A program made the translations under genes and the position numbers. 56,396 bases of DNA, taken from Alangreenwoodia sp964438605. Its GTDB lineage: Bacteria > Bacillota > Clostridia > Peptostreptococcales > Anaerovoracaceae. Under the pieces are notes generated by a model. It had not been told where the DNA came from and did not search any database. It saw only the letters and a list, made by a program, of their open reading frames with translations. The stretch is from NCBI GenBank assembly GCA_964438605.1, contig CAYTKT010000011.1:1-56396 (forward strand), in the 5' to 3' direction. Each line of letters starts with the position of its first letter. The first letter of the stretch is position 1. This document shows, one piece after another, positions 36,212 through 44,894 of the stretch.

Positions 36212-38407
36212 ATGAGAATAATGAGTGAAGTTGAAGTCAGAAGCATGAAGATTGCTGAACTTCGCAGTCTGGCCGCGGAGATGGGAATTCCTGAAGCAGA
36301 TGCGATGAGAAAACCTCTGTTGAAGGATGCGATCATAGCAAGGCTTAAGGAAGCTAGTTTGGCGGACGGCGATGATTCGGGGAAAGTGGAATCCGATGAA
36401 GCCGCCGCGAAAGAAAGCGATGCGGATCAGTATTCCGGGATGCGGGAAATGGAAGAATATGGCGCGGGACGAGCGTCTGAAGCGCCGCCGGAAACGGAAG
36501 GAAGCGAAGCATCGCAAGAAATTGGGACGGAGCTGGAAACAGCAGTGGATGATGCGGATCAGCGTTTTGAAGTGCAGAAAACGGAAACACCGGGTAAGAC
36601 GCAGGATTTTGAATTGCAGACAACGGAAACGTATAGCGATGGACAAGACGCGGAAGTGTCGGAAATGGGCGTTGCCAGTGGAGAATGGGATTACGGAAGG
36701 TGTGAAGTAAAACCGCAAAGCACGGAGTACGGCTTTGAGCCGCAGAAGGCCGAGGCACATGGTTTCCAGCAGCGTTATGAATCAGAGGAGACGCGAGATA
36801 CGGCACGTCGGTTTGAATCGCGGGAAACGGAAGAGTATGGTGCCGGACACAGTTTTGAATCGTTGGAGACGGAAGGGCGGACTGTGGGACATCCTTACGA
36901 TATGCAGGATGCGGGACCGCAAAACACAGGGCATCAGACACCGCAGACGGACGAAACAGCGGTTCAGAATACAATTCATCAGAATTCTGAGCATCAAAGC
37001 ACATTCAGGCAGACTTCGGAGCAATGGAAAACACGTCAGAATTCCGGGACACGAAGTTTAGAACGCCAGGGTCCGCAGAGGCAAACGACAGAATCTTGGC
37101 GGCAGCCGCGACAAAATTTTGACCATCAGAATTCCGGAACACGGTATACAGATCATCGAGGGTTTCTTTCCTCGTCGGAATCCGGCGAAACAAAAATTTT
37201 TGATAAAAATGCGTCGGGTTTCAAAAATGAGACAGGTTCTAAAAATGACCAGCGCGAAAGAACGGAAAAAAGACAGTATTCAAATGAAGAACGTCCTCAG
37301 GTAGAGGGAATTCTCGATATTTCAGAGGGCGGTTTCGGTTTTTTAAGATTTCATAATTTTCTTACAAGTGATAAAGACATTTACGTATCTCCAACACAGA
37401 TTCGGCGTTTCAATCTTAAAACAGGCGACAGAATAAAAGGCATTTCAAGAAGACCGAATGAAGGTGAACGTTTCGGAGCGTTATTATATGTAAATACGGT
37501 AAACGGCGACGAACCGGGAGTTTCCATGCGTCGTCCGAATTTTGAGGATCTGACGCCGATTTTTCCTTACGAACGGATTCGCCTCGAAAGTGGAAACAGA
37601 AATCTCGCTATGAGGCTGATCGATTTAATTGCACCTATCGGAAAAGGGCAGCGCGGATTGATTGTTGCACCGCCAAAGGCAGGAAAAACGGTACTTCTCA
37701 AGACAATTGCGTCTACGATAGAAAAACAGCATCCGGAAATGCATGTCATTGTGCTGCTGATTGACGAACGGCCGGAGGAAGTGACAGATATGGAACGTTC
37801 AATCATCGGTGATGTGATATATTCCACATTCGACGAGCAGCCGGACCATCATGTGAAGGTGGCGGAAATGGTGCTTGCCCATGCGCAGCGTATGGCGGAG
37901 CATAAGAAGGATGTCGTGATTCTGCTTGACAGTATTACGCGTCTGGCGCGAGCGTACAATATGATCGTGCCTTCGTCGGGAAAAACGCTTTCGGGTGGAC
38001 TTGATCCAGGTGCTCTTCACTGGCCGAAAAAATTTTTTGGTGCCGCCAGAAAGCTGGAAGAAGGCGGAAGCATTACGATACTCGCAACAGCGCTTATCGA
38101 GACGGGAAGCCGGATGGACGACGTTATTTTTGAGGAATTCAAAGGAACGGGCAATATGGAAATCCATCTTGACAGAAAACTCTCCGAAAAGAGAATTTTC
38201 CCGGCGATCAATTTGAATCGTTCGAGTACGCGGCGTGAAGACCTGCTGCTGTCACCGGATGAATTTGAAGTGATGATGAAGGTGCGTCGTGCGTTGTCGA
38301 ATCAGGGTGTCCAGGAGGTTACGGAGAGTATTATTGACAATCTTGCCCATACGAAGAATAATGAAGATTTTGTTCAAATCATAAAACGTACCAATATATT
38401 GGATTGA
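36212..38407 (+). CDS. rho: Transcription termination factor Rho with large low-complexity insertion
   Basis: 731 residues, against about 420 for E. coli Rho. N-terminal SAP-like helix bundle (about 5-45), then a ~310-residue insertion (about 48-358). The first part of the insertion is acidic with ~14-residue degenerate repeats (FEVQKTET, FELQTTET, FEPQKAEA, FESRETEE, FESLETEG). The second part (about 245-330) is Gln/Asn/His/Thr-rich. Then the cold-shock-like RNA-binding domain (GILDISEGGFGFLR) and a RecA-type ATPase: Walker A APPKAGKT, DERPEEVTDM, Walker B VVILLDSITRLARAYN, and the Arg-finger region. The catalytic core is intact. Start ATG 36212, with GGAGGGG 13 nt upstream; ATG 36221 is an alternative. 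Followed by yqhQ and prmC. Confidence 0.95.
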   Translation: MRIMSEVEVRSMKIAELRSLAAEMGIPEADAMRKPLLKDAIIARLKEASLADGDDSGKVESDEAAAKESDADQYSGMREMEEYGAGRASEAPPETEGSEASQEIGTELETAVDDADQRFEVQKTETPGKTQDFELQTTETYSDGQDAEVSEMGVASGEWDYGRCEVKPQSTEYGFEPQKAEAHGFQQRYESEETRDTARRFESRETEEYGAGHSFESLETEGRTVGHPYDMQDAGPQNTGHQTPQTDETAVQNTIHQNSEHQSTFRQTSEQWKTRQNSGTRSLERQGPQRQTTESWRQPRQNFDHQNSGTRYTDHRGFLSSSESGETKIFDKNASGFKNETGSKNDQRERTEKRQYSNEERPQVEGILDISEGGFGFLRFHNFLTSDKDIYVSPTQIRRFNLKTGDRIKGISRRPNEGERFGALLYVNTVNGDEPGVSMRRPNFEDLTPIFPYERIRLESGNRNLAMRLIDLIAPIGKGQRGLIVAPPKAGKTVLLKTIASTIEKQHPEMHVIVLLIDERPEEVTDMERSIIGDVIYSTFDEQPDHHVKVAEMVLAHAQRMAEHKKDVVILLDSITRLARAYNMIVPSSGKTLSGGLDPGALHWPKKFFGAARKLEEGGSITILATALIETGSRMDDVIFEEFKGTGNMEIHLDRKLSEKRIFPAINLNRSSTRREDLLLSPDEFEVMMKVRRALSNQGVQEVTESIIDNLAHTKNNEDFVQIIKRTNILD

Positions 38408-38417
38408 GGAGTAATCA

Positions 38418-40595
38418 ATGGATTTTAGCAAGATATTTATTAAAGACGCGAATCCGACGAAGATGGGCGGTCAGGCTGTCATGGAAGGAATCATGATGAA
38501 AGGCGCTGATCGATCTGCCGTCGCAGTTCGGCGTTCTGATGGAACGATCAATATAAAGGAAACGCCGCTGCCGAAAAAAAAGGAATGGATGAAGTGGCCT
38601 GTTTTAAGGGGCGTTATGGCGTTTATCGATTCGCTTGTCACGGGGGTGCGCACGCTGATGTATTCTGCGAGCGTCGTTGAGGAAGATATGGAAGACGAGG
38701 AAGCGTATGAACCGGGAAAGGTAGAACGCTGGATTACAGAAAAATTCGGCGAAAAAGGATTGTTTAAATTTTTGCTTTATACTTCGGTTGCGATTGCGCT
38801 TGTTGTGTCTGTGGGCGTTTTCGTCCTTCTGCCTACCTGGGTGGTGGGATTCTGCAAATCTTTTATATCGAGTGAAATTTTACTTAATCTCATCGAAGGC
38901 GTGCTGAGAATTCTGATGTTTATCGTCTACGTGGCGTTGATTGCGCAAATGCCCGATATTAAACGGGTTTTCCAGTATCATGGTGCGGAGCACCAGACGA
39001 TTCACTGTTATGAGAACGGGTTGGAACTGACACCGGAAAACTGTGCGAAATTTGAAACTCTGCATCCGAGATGTGGGACGAGTTTTATTATGTTTGTGTT
39101 TATTATCAGTCTGCTGCTGTTTTCATTTCTGGGATGGCCGAATATTGCAGTTCGGTTGATTTCAAGGCTTTTGCTGATTCCGGTAGTAGCGGGGTTGTCT
39201 TATGAACTGCTGCGCTGGGCGGGTCGGAGCGACAATTTATTTGTGAAAGTTCTGAGTGTGCCTGGGCTTCTAATGCAGAAACTGACGACGCGTGTGCCGG
39301 ATGAAAGTATGCTCGAAGTGGCAATCGCCGCAGTCAATGTTTGTCTCAGCGATGAGCCGCCGATGGATCGTGTTTTTGATACTGACGGCAAAGGCAATCT
39401 GGTCGACAGGATTGAGTGGCAGATCGCTCAAGAGATGGCTGACGGGGATATTAGTCCTGAGGCAAAGCAGGCGATGACCGGAGAGCAGCCGCTGAAGCAA
39501 AGTCAGGAAATTGGAGCAGGAACTTATAGTGAGGAGGAATCGCCGGAGGCGGCACAGGAAACGGCGTATTTTGCAAAGTTGTTGAGTGACCTTGAAATCC
39601 CGGATCCACCGGAGAAACTTGAGGTTCAGACAACGGCGGAGGCTGAGAGTACCGTAGAAAACGAAAAAACAGAAGACGTTGCGCAGTCCGGCGTGGAGAC
39701 GGCAGCTGTGGGAACTGTAAAAACCGTGGGAACGGAAGGCGCTGAGGATACCGCAGAGAACATGAGAATAGCAGATATTGAGCAGTCCGGTGCAAAAACG
39801 GCGGACGTTAAGGGCACTGCGGAAAACGTGAGAGCAGAGGACGTTGCACAGTCCGGTGTGGAGACGGCAGCTGTGGGAACTGAAAAAAATGTGGGAACGG
39901 AAGGCGCTGAGGATACCGCAGAGAGCATGAGAATGGCAGATGTTGAGCAGTCCGGTGCAAACACGGCGGACGTTAAGGGCACTGCGGAAAACGCGAGAAC
40001 AGAAGACGTTGCACAGTCCGGCGTGGAAATGACAGCGGAAACGCAAAGTGACGTGCAGAGCGTAGAAAGCGGAGTGAACCCGAACGATATAGATGGCGCA
40101 GACAATGGCGCGGGCAATGCGGAAAACAAAGCACCTGTTAAAATGGAAGAAAAACCCACACAAAAAGTGAAAAATGATAACGATTCGGACTTTGCGGAAA
40201 TAAGTAAGAATGATGCAGTAAACGTGAGCGGCATGAATGGTGCAGAAAAACAAAAATCCGGCGTGCAGTCTGAAGTGAGCGTCGAGAGTGAGCCTTACGG
40301 CGATGAGATGTCGGCGGAGGCTTCGCAGGGAATGCCTCGAACTTTGAGGGGGCATGACGCGGCGCTGAAAGAAGAAGCTCTGACGGATATATCACAGCTG
40401 TTTGCGGAAACTGAATTTTCAAAGAGTCTTCATGAAGATTCAGATGATGGGGTGACTGCGGACAGTGCAGAACTTAACGGGACGAAAGTCTGGCAGCGGC
40501 AAAAGAAGACGTCTGTGCCGGAACAGTCCTCTGCACAAAAAGATTTCAGTCCGGAACCGGCAGAACATAAAGCAGGAGATATAGTTGGAGATTAG
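38418..40595 (+). CDS. DUF1385 membrane protein (YqhQ family) with long repeated tail
   Basis: 725 residues. Residues 1 to ~310 are the DUF1385/YqhQ core: GGQAVMEGIMMKG at the start, about four transmembrane helices, and the family signature YHGAEHQTIHCYE with HPRCGTSF. Function of the family is not established; it commonly precedes prmC/prfA. The remaining ~400 residues are acidic and disordered, containing two full copies and a partial third of a 55-residue repeat (165 bp). Family members usually end near 300 residues, so the tail is unusual. RBS GAGGAG overlaps the rho stop, implying cotranslation. Confidence 0.9.
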   Translation: MDFSKIFIKDANPTKMGGQAVMEGIMMKGADRSAVAVRRSDGTINIKETPLPKKKEWMKWPVLRGVMAFIDSLVTGVRTLMYSASVVEEDMEDEEAYEPGKVERWITEKFGEKGLFKFLLYTSVAIALVVSVGVFVLLPTWVVGFCKSFISSEILLNLIEGVLRILMFIVYVALIAQMPDIKRVFQYHGAEHQTIHCYENGLELTPENCAKFETLHPRCGTSFIMFVFIISLLLFSFLGWPNIAVRLISRLLLIPVVAGLSYELLRWAGRSDNLFVKVLSVPGLLMQKLTTRVPDESMLEVAIAAVNVCLSDEPPMDRVFDTDGKGNLVDRIEWQIAQEMADGDISPEAKQAMTGEQPLKQSQEIGAGTYSEEESPEAAQETAYFAKLLSDLEIPDPPEKLEVQTTAEAESTVENEKTEDVAQSGVETAAVGTVKTVGTEGAEDTAENMRIADIEQSGAKTADVKGTAENVRAEDVAQSGVETAAVGTEKNVGTEGAEDTAESMRMADVEQSGANTADVKGTAENARTEDVAQSGVEMTAETQSDVQSVESGVNPNDIDGADNGAGNAENKAPVKMEEKPTQKVKNDNDSDFAEISKNDAVNVSGMNGAEKQKSGVQSEVSVESEPYGDEMSAEASQGMPRTLRGHDAALKEEALTDISQLFAETEFSKSLHEDSDDGVTADSAELNGTKVWQRQKKTSVPEQSSAQKDFSPEPAEHKAGDIVGD
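39672..40031 (+). repeat. 165-bp in-frame tandem repeat
   Basis: The unit begins GARGACGTTGCRCAGTCCGG at 39672, 39837 and 40002 (exact 165-bp spacing = 55 codons): two full units plus a partial third. Copies 1 and 2 are nearly identical. Each unit itself contains two related halves (EDVAQSGVETAAVGT and ADIEQSGAKTADVKGT). Confidence 0.9.
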
Positions 40596-40601
40596 CAGTA
40601 A

Positions 40602-41510
40602 ATGATCATTACGTTTGGGGAAATACTGGATATCGGCATCCGGCGGCTGGAAGAAGCCGGGATTGCCGATGCAAAGCGCGATGCGGAAAGTCTGTTGCTC
40701 GTTCTCATGAAGGAAGAACAGAAATTTTTGTTTCTGCACAGGAGAGACGGCACTGACGAATATCATTCGGACGCGTATTTTGATCTGATTGACCGGCGGG
40801 CGGCGGGTGAACCGCTGCAGTATATTATCGGTTCGCAGGAGTTTATGGGCCTGCCTTTTGATGTGGACGAATCGGTGATGATTCCGCGCCAGGACACGGA
40901 ATCCCTGGTAGAATTTGCGCTGGAAAAAGCGAAGGAAATGGGCAGGCGACATTCTTTATCGCTGCTTGATATGTGTTGCGGAAGCGGTGCTATCGCAGTA
41001 TCGATGGCTCATTTTCTGCCGAAAGCTAAAGTAACGGCGTGTGATATCAGTCCGGCAGCGTTGGAAATTGCGAAGCGCAATGCGGAAAAAAACGGCGTGG
41101 GAAACAGGGTTCAGTTTTTGGAATCAAATCTTTTTCTCATAACGAAGAAAAAAAGATCGGGGACAGTCATTGTTCCGATGAAAGAGTCTTTTGACATGAT
41201 TTTGTCGAATCCACCTTATATTCCGACGAGTGTAATCGGGACACTTCAGGTGGAAATCCGCGATCATGAGCCGATGATAGCGCTGGATGGCGGTGAGGAC
41301 GGGCTGGATTTTTACAGGCAGATTGCGAAGCAGGCGGCTGAACGGCTTAAAAAGAAGGGAATGCTGATTATGGAGATCGGCTCGGAACAGGCGGCGGATG
41401 TAATGTGGCTGCTGTCTGAAACGGGAAACTATGAGGAGATTGAGGTTCATCAGGATTTGGCGGGCCTTGACCGCATCGTAAGCTGCCGGAAGGCGGAATT
41501 GAAAAAGTAA
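40602..41510 (+). CDS. prmC: Peptide chain release factor N5-glutamine methyltransferase
   Basis: 302 residues. PrmC/HemK methylates the Gln of the GGQ motif in RF1/RF2. An N-terminal helical domain (1-80) is followed by the SAM-binding motif LDMCCGSGAIAVSMA and the catalytic NPPYIPT. A ~10-residue basic insertion (KKKRSGT) precedes the NPPY strand. Start 40602, six nt after the yqhQ stop. prfA, its usual neighbour, is not present; prfB is at 52395. Confidence 0.95.
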   Translation: MIITFGEILDIGIRRLEEAGIADAKRDAESLLLVLMKEEQKFLFLHRRDGTDEYHSDAYFDLIDRRAAGEPLQYIIGSQEFMGLPFDVDESVMIPRQDTESLVEFALEKAKEMGRRHSLSLLDMCCGSGAIAVSMAHFLPKAKVTACDISPAALEIAKRNAEKNGVGNRVQFLESNLFLITKKKRSGTVIVPMKESFDMILSNPPYIPTSVIGTLQVEIRDHEPMIALDGGEDGLDFYRQIAKQAAERLKKKGMLIMEIGSEQAADVMWLLSETGNYEEIEVHQDLAGLDRIVSCRKAELKK

Positions 41511-41561
41511 AAAAACCGGCGGAGAAAGCTTCGCCGGTTATATCAAATTTAGAATAAATAG

Positions 41562-41595
41562 AAAAACGGCGTGCGAAGAACTTACGCCGTTTTTT
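41562..41595. terminator. prmC terminator (bidirectional)
   Basis: AAAAACGGCGT (41562-41572) / ACGCCGTTTTT (41584-41594). Confidence 0.85.
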
Positions 41596-41696
41596 GATTG
41601 TTCAATTGCCATAGGCTGGTCAGGATAAGAGCAGTTTTTTGGCGCAGTATGACGGGCTGAAGGAAAAATAGATATGTGCTGAAGTTTTCAGGAATG

Positions 41697-41726
41697 AAAA
41701 AAACCGGAGAATCCGGGGCCTCCGGT
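41697..41726 (-). terminator. dtd terminator
   Basis: ACCGGAG (41703-41709) / CTCCGGT (41720-41726), with an A-run at 41697-41703 that is a U7 on the minus strand. Correct orientation to end dtd. Confidence 0.8.
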
Positions 41727-41875
41727 ATTCTCACGGCAGATGATGAAGTGCCTGATAACGTCTGCGGGACACATGAACGTCGAAATAGGGGATGAAAAGT
41801 GAAATAGGATGGTTATTGCAGGCTCAAAAATTTTGTAAACTGAGCTGTCATGTTTTTTGCTCTCTGTGGATTTTA

Positions 41876-42313
41876 TCAATGTTCAAGAAGAATGGTCACA
41901 GGTCCGTCATTGACGAGGCTGACCTGCATATCCGCTCCGAATTCGCCGCACTCCACAGGAATGCCGAGTTCATGGATTTTCTCTTTGAAATATTCGTACA
42001 ACTCGTTTGCAGGCTCAGGCGCTGCAGCGCCGGTGAAGCTGGGACGGTTGCCTTTGCGGCAGTCGGCATACAGGGTAAACTGAGAAACAACAAGGATGCT
42101 TCCGCCGATGTCACGCACGGAACGGTTCATCTTTTCCTTCTCGTCTTCAAATATTCTCATATTTACGATTTTTGCGGCGAGGTAATCGGCTGTTTCCGTC
42201 GTATCCTTCGGGCCGACGCCCAAAAGTACGAGAAGTCCGGGCCCGATTTGGCCGACTGTTTTGCCGTCGATTTTGACATCGGCGCGGGAAACTCTCTGAA
42301 TGACTGCTTTCAT
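41876..42313 (-). CDS. dtd: D-aminoacyl-tRNA deacylase
   Basis: 145 residues, normal for DTD, which removes D-amino acids (and Gly) mischarged on tRNA. N-terminus MKAVIQRVSRADVKIDGK, the catalytic SQFTLYAD, and the Gly-cisPro-type segment (here GNRPSFTGAA) are present. I chose ATG 42313 over an upstream in-frame ATG because it gives the canonical MKAVIQRV start and has AAAAGGA upstream. Minus strand, possibly cotranscribed with the flavoprotein upstream of it. Confidence 0.95.
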   Translation of the reverse strand: MKAVIQRVSRADVKIDGKTVGQIGPGLLVLLGVGPKDTTETADYLAAKIVNMRIFEDEKEKMNRSVRDIGGSILVVSQFTLYADCRKGNRPSFTGAAAPEPANELYEYFKEKIHELGIPVECGEFGADMQVSLVNDGPVTILLEH

Positions 42314-42646
42314 TGTCGTATTTGTATCCTTTTTATTTGAATTTATGGATTGGGCGTTACCGGACAAGCCGGTAACGCATGTAAGCCGGGCAACGGAGCC
42401 GGCAGTCTGGACTTGCGGATAGGATTACGGGAAAACCAATACCGCGCATGAATTTTACAGTTGAGCCGATTTGACCCAATTTATTGGCTTTGAGTACCCC
42501 AAAAGCCTGCGACACAGGTAAATTTGGCGCTTGAACCGGCTTGTTCGGACTTTTGGATTGAATGGCGGAGAAACCGAAATCGCAGGTAAATCTGGTGGTT
42601 TGATAAACTGTGCGGATTTACGAATCCTCCGGCATGGTTAGCCGGT
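42314..42646 (-). repeat. 333-bp spacer: perfect hairpin plus diverged ~67-70-bp tandem repeats
   Basis: GCGTTACCGG (42354-42363) / CCGGTAACGC (42369-42378) is a perfect 10-bp hairpin. GAGCCGGC (42396), GAGCCGAT (42463) and GAACCGGC (42533) begin three related units with shared landmarks (GGACTT..GGAT, CGG..AAACC, GGTAAAT). A weaker fourth begins near 42600. No gene is seen. Confidence 0.6.
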
Positions 42647-43507
42647 TTATTTTTTCTTGTCTTCTGGCGTTACCCACCAGTCGAGATCGGCGTATTTGGC
42701 CTGAAGTGCCTGGATTTCTTTTCTTGTATCGAGGAAAAGCTGCTTCTTTTCGATGAGGTAATCGGTATGAGCATCGAGGCTTTTATGGGTGAAGTGATTT
42801 CTTGTGTCCATCGGGTCATATTCGATTTGAAAACCGTGTTCTCCCTGGGTGAGCCTGCCGGTACCGGCGCAGAGGGCGCATCGGATGCTGCCGTCCGGAT
42901 TAATATGGAGCGCCGTACTGCTGCAGAATGGACATTCCAGAGCTTCCGAGGTCGGAGCAGGTTTTTCTGTACCACCTGTTTCAAGAAGAGCAGCGAGTGT
43001 ATGAAGTTTTTCGAGATTTTTGCCTTTCACGCTGTCACCCGGCAGAGTGGCCAGCATAACTTCTGTACCAATGACGTTAAGATGAAGCTTCTTTGCAAAC
43101 ATCAGCAATTCTTCTTTTACAAGGCCTTCCCATCCGGCGTAGCCGTTAAAAAGCGCGAGAACGCAGTCGGACGGATGGAAGGAAGGATAGTCGCTGACGA
43201 TGGAGATCAGGCGGTCGAGGACTCTTTTAACCATCGTGTGTCCGCCGAGCATATAGGCAGGAGCCGCGATGACGACTTTATCCGAATGTTTGACCATACG
43301 GATGAAAAAATCAAGATCATCTGTAAGTCTGCATTTTGAGCCTTCAGGAACGCAGGCATAACAGGCGGTGCAGTTACTGATATTTAATTTGTTGATATTA
43401 ACCATTGACTTTTCCCATGAATCGGGGAGAGTTTTTAAAATTTCTTTGACGGCGAGTTCCGAATTTCCGCCTTTACGGGGTGAAGATACGATTCCTAACA
43501 CACGCAT
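42647..43507 (-). CDS. Iron-sulfur flavoprotein-like NAD(P)H reductase with C-terminal zinc ribbon
   Basis: 286 residues. Flavodoxin-like fold with the FMN-binding start GIVSSPRKGGNSE. A compact Cys cluster NCTACYACVPEGSKC (C-x2-C-x2-C-x6-C) is as in archaeal/clostridial Isf proteins, where it holds a [4Fe-4S] cluster. The flavin segment APAYMLGGHTMVKRVLDRL follows. An added C-terminal part has CPFCSS...CALC, a zinc-ribbon-like pair of CxxC knuckles, then a charged tail. Likely an electron-transfer or reductase flavoprotein; substrate unknown. RBS AAAGGAGGAA on the minus strand. Confidence 0.85.
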   Translation of the reverse strand: MRVLGIVSSPRKGGNSELAVKEILKTLPDSWEKSMVNINKLNISNCTACYACVPEGSKCRLTDDLDFFIRMVKHSDKVVIAAPAYMLGGHTMVKRVLDRLISIVSDYPSFHPSDCVLALFNGYAGWEGLVKEELLMFAKKLHLNVIGTEVMLATLPGDSVKGKNLEKLHTLAALLETGGTEKPAPTSEALECPFCSSTALHINPDGSIRCALCAGTGRLTQGEHGFQIEYDPMDTRNHFTHKSLDAHTDYLIEKKQLFLDTRKEIQALQAKYADLDWWVTPEDKKK

Positions 43508-43675
43508 TTTATTCCTCCTTTACTTTATTTGAACCGATAATTTTTTTTGTATTTACTATGTATGCTAATATTGTACCATGTCTGTTAAGGTTTGAACATC
43601 GCTTTTCAAAATTTTCCGATCTCAATCAAAAATGCCTTCAAAATCATTCATGGATGCGGGCATGTCCGAATAAAA

Positions 43676-43827
43676 TGTGGATAAGGTTACGATAATATGT
43701 GGATAACTTTTTTGAAGAAAACGGAAAAATTTAAGAAAATGTTGAAAAATCAAGACTCTAAACCTATAGAGTTTTCCACGCAGTTCTGTGGAAAACTCTG
43801 TGGAAACTGTGAAAAATCCGTGGATAA
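43676..43827. promoter_or_regulatory. DnaA-box cluster
   Basis: Six DnaA-box-like 9-mers in 152 bp: TGTGGATAA twice (43676-43684 and 43698-43706, perfect reverse consensus, 22 bp apart), TTTTCCACG (43772-43780), TGTGGAAAA (43787-43795), TGTGGAAAC (43799-43807) and CGTGGATAA (43819-43827). Two boxes form a perfect 12-bp inverted repeat (43768-43779 / 43788-43799). AT-rich DNA flanks the left side. No dnaA, dnaN or rpmH nearby, and gene orientation does not switch globally here. Confidence 0.75.
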
Positions 43828-44324
43828 CTTTTTGCGGCTTTCAGATTTCAAGGTGTGACAGGCTCGAAACGTATCCTCCATTTTCGTTAAATGGTTGACG
43901 ATAATCAGGCCGGATAATTATGAAACGAAAAAGAGGCCGTTGAAAACACGGCGGAAACGTGCAGACTGTCCGGAAACTCAAAAGGCAATTTTTAAGGTGG
44001 AGGACAGCGTTAATACCATGTCAAAAATAGAAAATAAAGTGGTTTCAGATAATGGCTTTATGGTTCGTTCAGAAGCCAAAGTGGAGAGTGATGACCGGTT
44101 AGGGTTAGTTTTCAGACAGTCTGCGTGGAAAATCGAGGTCAAAAGAATGACAGAAGCATCGGAAATGCGGATGAAATATGGGAAACCGGCGGTTGAAAAC
44201 ACGGTGGGAGTATTGAAAATTGGCAACCGGAAATGTGGCTGAGATAGCGGAAATTTGGCCGAAACGTGAAAAATCGTCCTGTGTATAGAGGACAAGGAAA
44301 TATCAGGAAGGAAAAACGAAAATA

Positions 44325-44353
44325 TTGTAAAAACAAGTGAGAAAAGATATAAT
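44325..44353 (+). promoter_or_regulatory. Promoter of ilvN-like gene
   Basis: TTGTAA (44325-44330), 17-bp spacer, TATAAT (44348-44353). Confidence 0.65.
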
Positions 44354-44411
44354 AAATACATTGACATATTGAAATTGCAGAAAAAATTTTTTTATAGTTG
44401 GAGGTTTTGAC

Positions 44412-44882
44412 ATGAAACACGTTTTATCGGCCCTGATGGAAAACAAGCCGGGCGTTCTCAGGCGTATCTCAGGACTTTTCGGCAGACGGGGATACAACAT
44501 CGATTCCATCGTAGCGAGCGCCACTGAAAACGAAAATCTGACGAGCATGACGATCGTTGTGGACGGCGATGAATATATACTCGATCAGGTAATCAAGCAG
44601 TTGTTGAAGTTGCAGGAAATCGTTGCGGTTGAGGATGTTACAAATGCGCCTGCGGTCAAGCGGCAGATGCTTCTGATGAAAGTACAGACAACTCCGGAGA
44701 CGCGCCTGGATATTATTCAGCTGGCTGAAGCTTTCGGCGCACGCATCGTCGATATTAAAACGGATTCTGTTATTCTCGAAGCTATGGCCGAGGACGAAGT
44801 CACGACCTCCATCGTTGAAACATTTGAACCTTACGGGATTCTGTCTCTGATTAAGACGGGCACCGTGGCTCTGAAGAAGTAA
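44412..44882 (+). CDS. ilvN: Acetolactate synthase small (regulatory) subunit
   Basis: 156 residues, IlvN/IlvH type: an N-terminal ACT domain (HVLSALMENKPGVLRRISGLFGRRGYNIDSI) and the C-terminal ALS_ss_C domain (LLMKVQTTPETRLDIIQLAEAFGARIVDI). In known systems it binds valine and activates and feedback-regulates the catalytic subunit. No ilvB-type catalytic gene is in the window; the next gene, 12 nt on, is a CoA-transferase. It may serve a distant IlvB. Confidence 0.93.
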   Translation: MKHVLSALMENKPGVLRRISGLFGRRGYNIDSIVASATENENLTSMTIVVDGDEYILDQVIKQLLKLQEIVAVEDVTNAPAVKRQMLLMKVQTTPETRLDIIQLAEAFGARIVDIKTDSVILEAMAEDEVTTSIVETFEPYGILSLIKTGTVALKK

Positions 44883-44894
44883 AACGGAGGGAGT

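Larger units (their letters stand above)
41511..41875. other. 365-bp convergent spacer between prmC and dtd
   Basis: A hairpin without U-run, AACCGGCG (41514-41521) / CGCCGGTT (41532-41539), lies right after prmC, ahead of two real terminators listed separately. No gene is seen. Confidence 0.6.
43508..44411. other. 904-bp intergenic region with DnaA-box cluster
   Basis: 43508-43675 is AT-rich. 43676-43827 is the DnaA-box cluster (separate entry). 43860-44320 is purine-rich and holds a 115-codon frame from a TTG without RBS, which I do not call. GTTGAAAACACGG is repeated exactly near 43938 and 44194. The right end has the promoter of the ACT-domain gene. Confidence 0.6.

Noticed and set aside
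39672..40031. CRISPR array
   Set aside because: The 165-bp repeats are contiguous, coding and in frame, with no spacers. No other array-like repeat-spacer pattern was seen in the window.
43676..43827. Calling the DnaA-box cluster the chromosomal origin
   Set aside because: No dnaA/dnaN/rpmH neighbours, and gene orientation stays mostly + on both sides. Only genome-scale skew could support it.
43895..44242. 115-codon frame from a TTG
   Set aside because: No RBS; the TTG coincides with a promoter-like TTGACG; the residues look like decayed repeats; GTTGAAAACACGG occurs twice.
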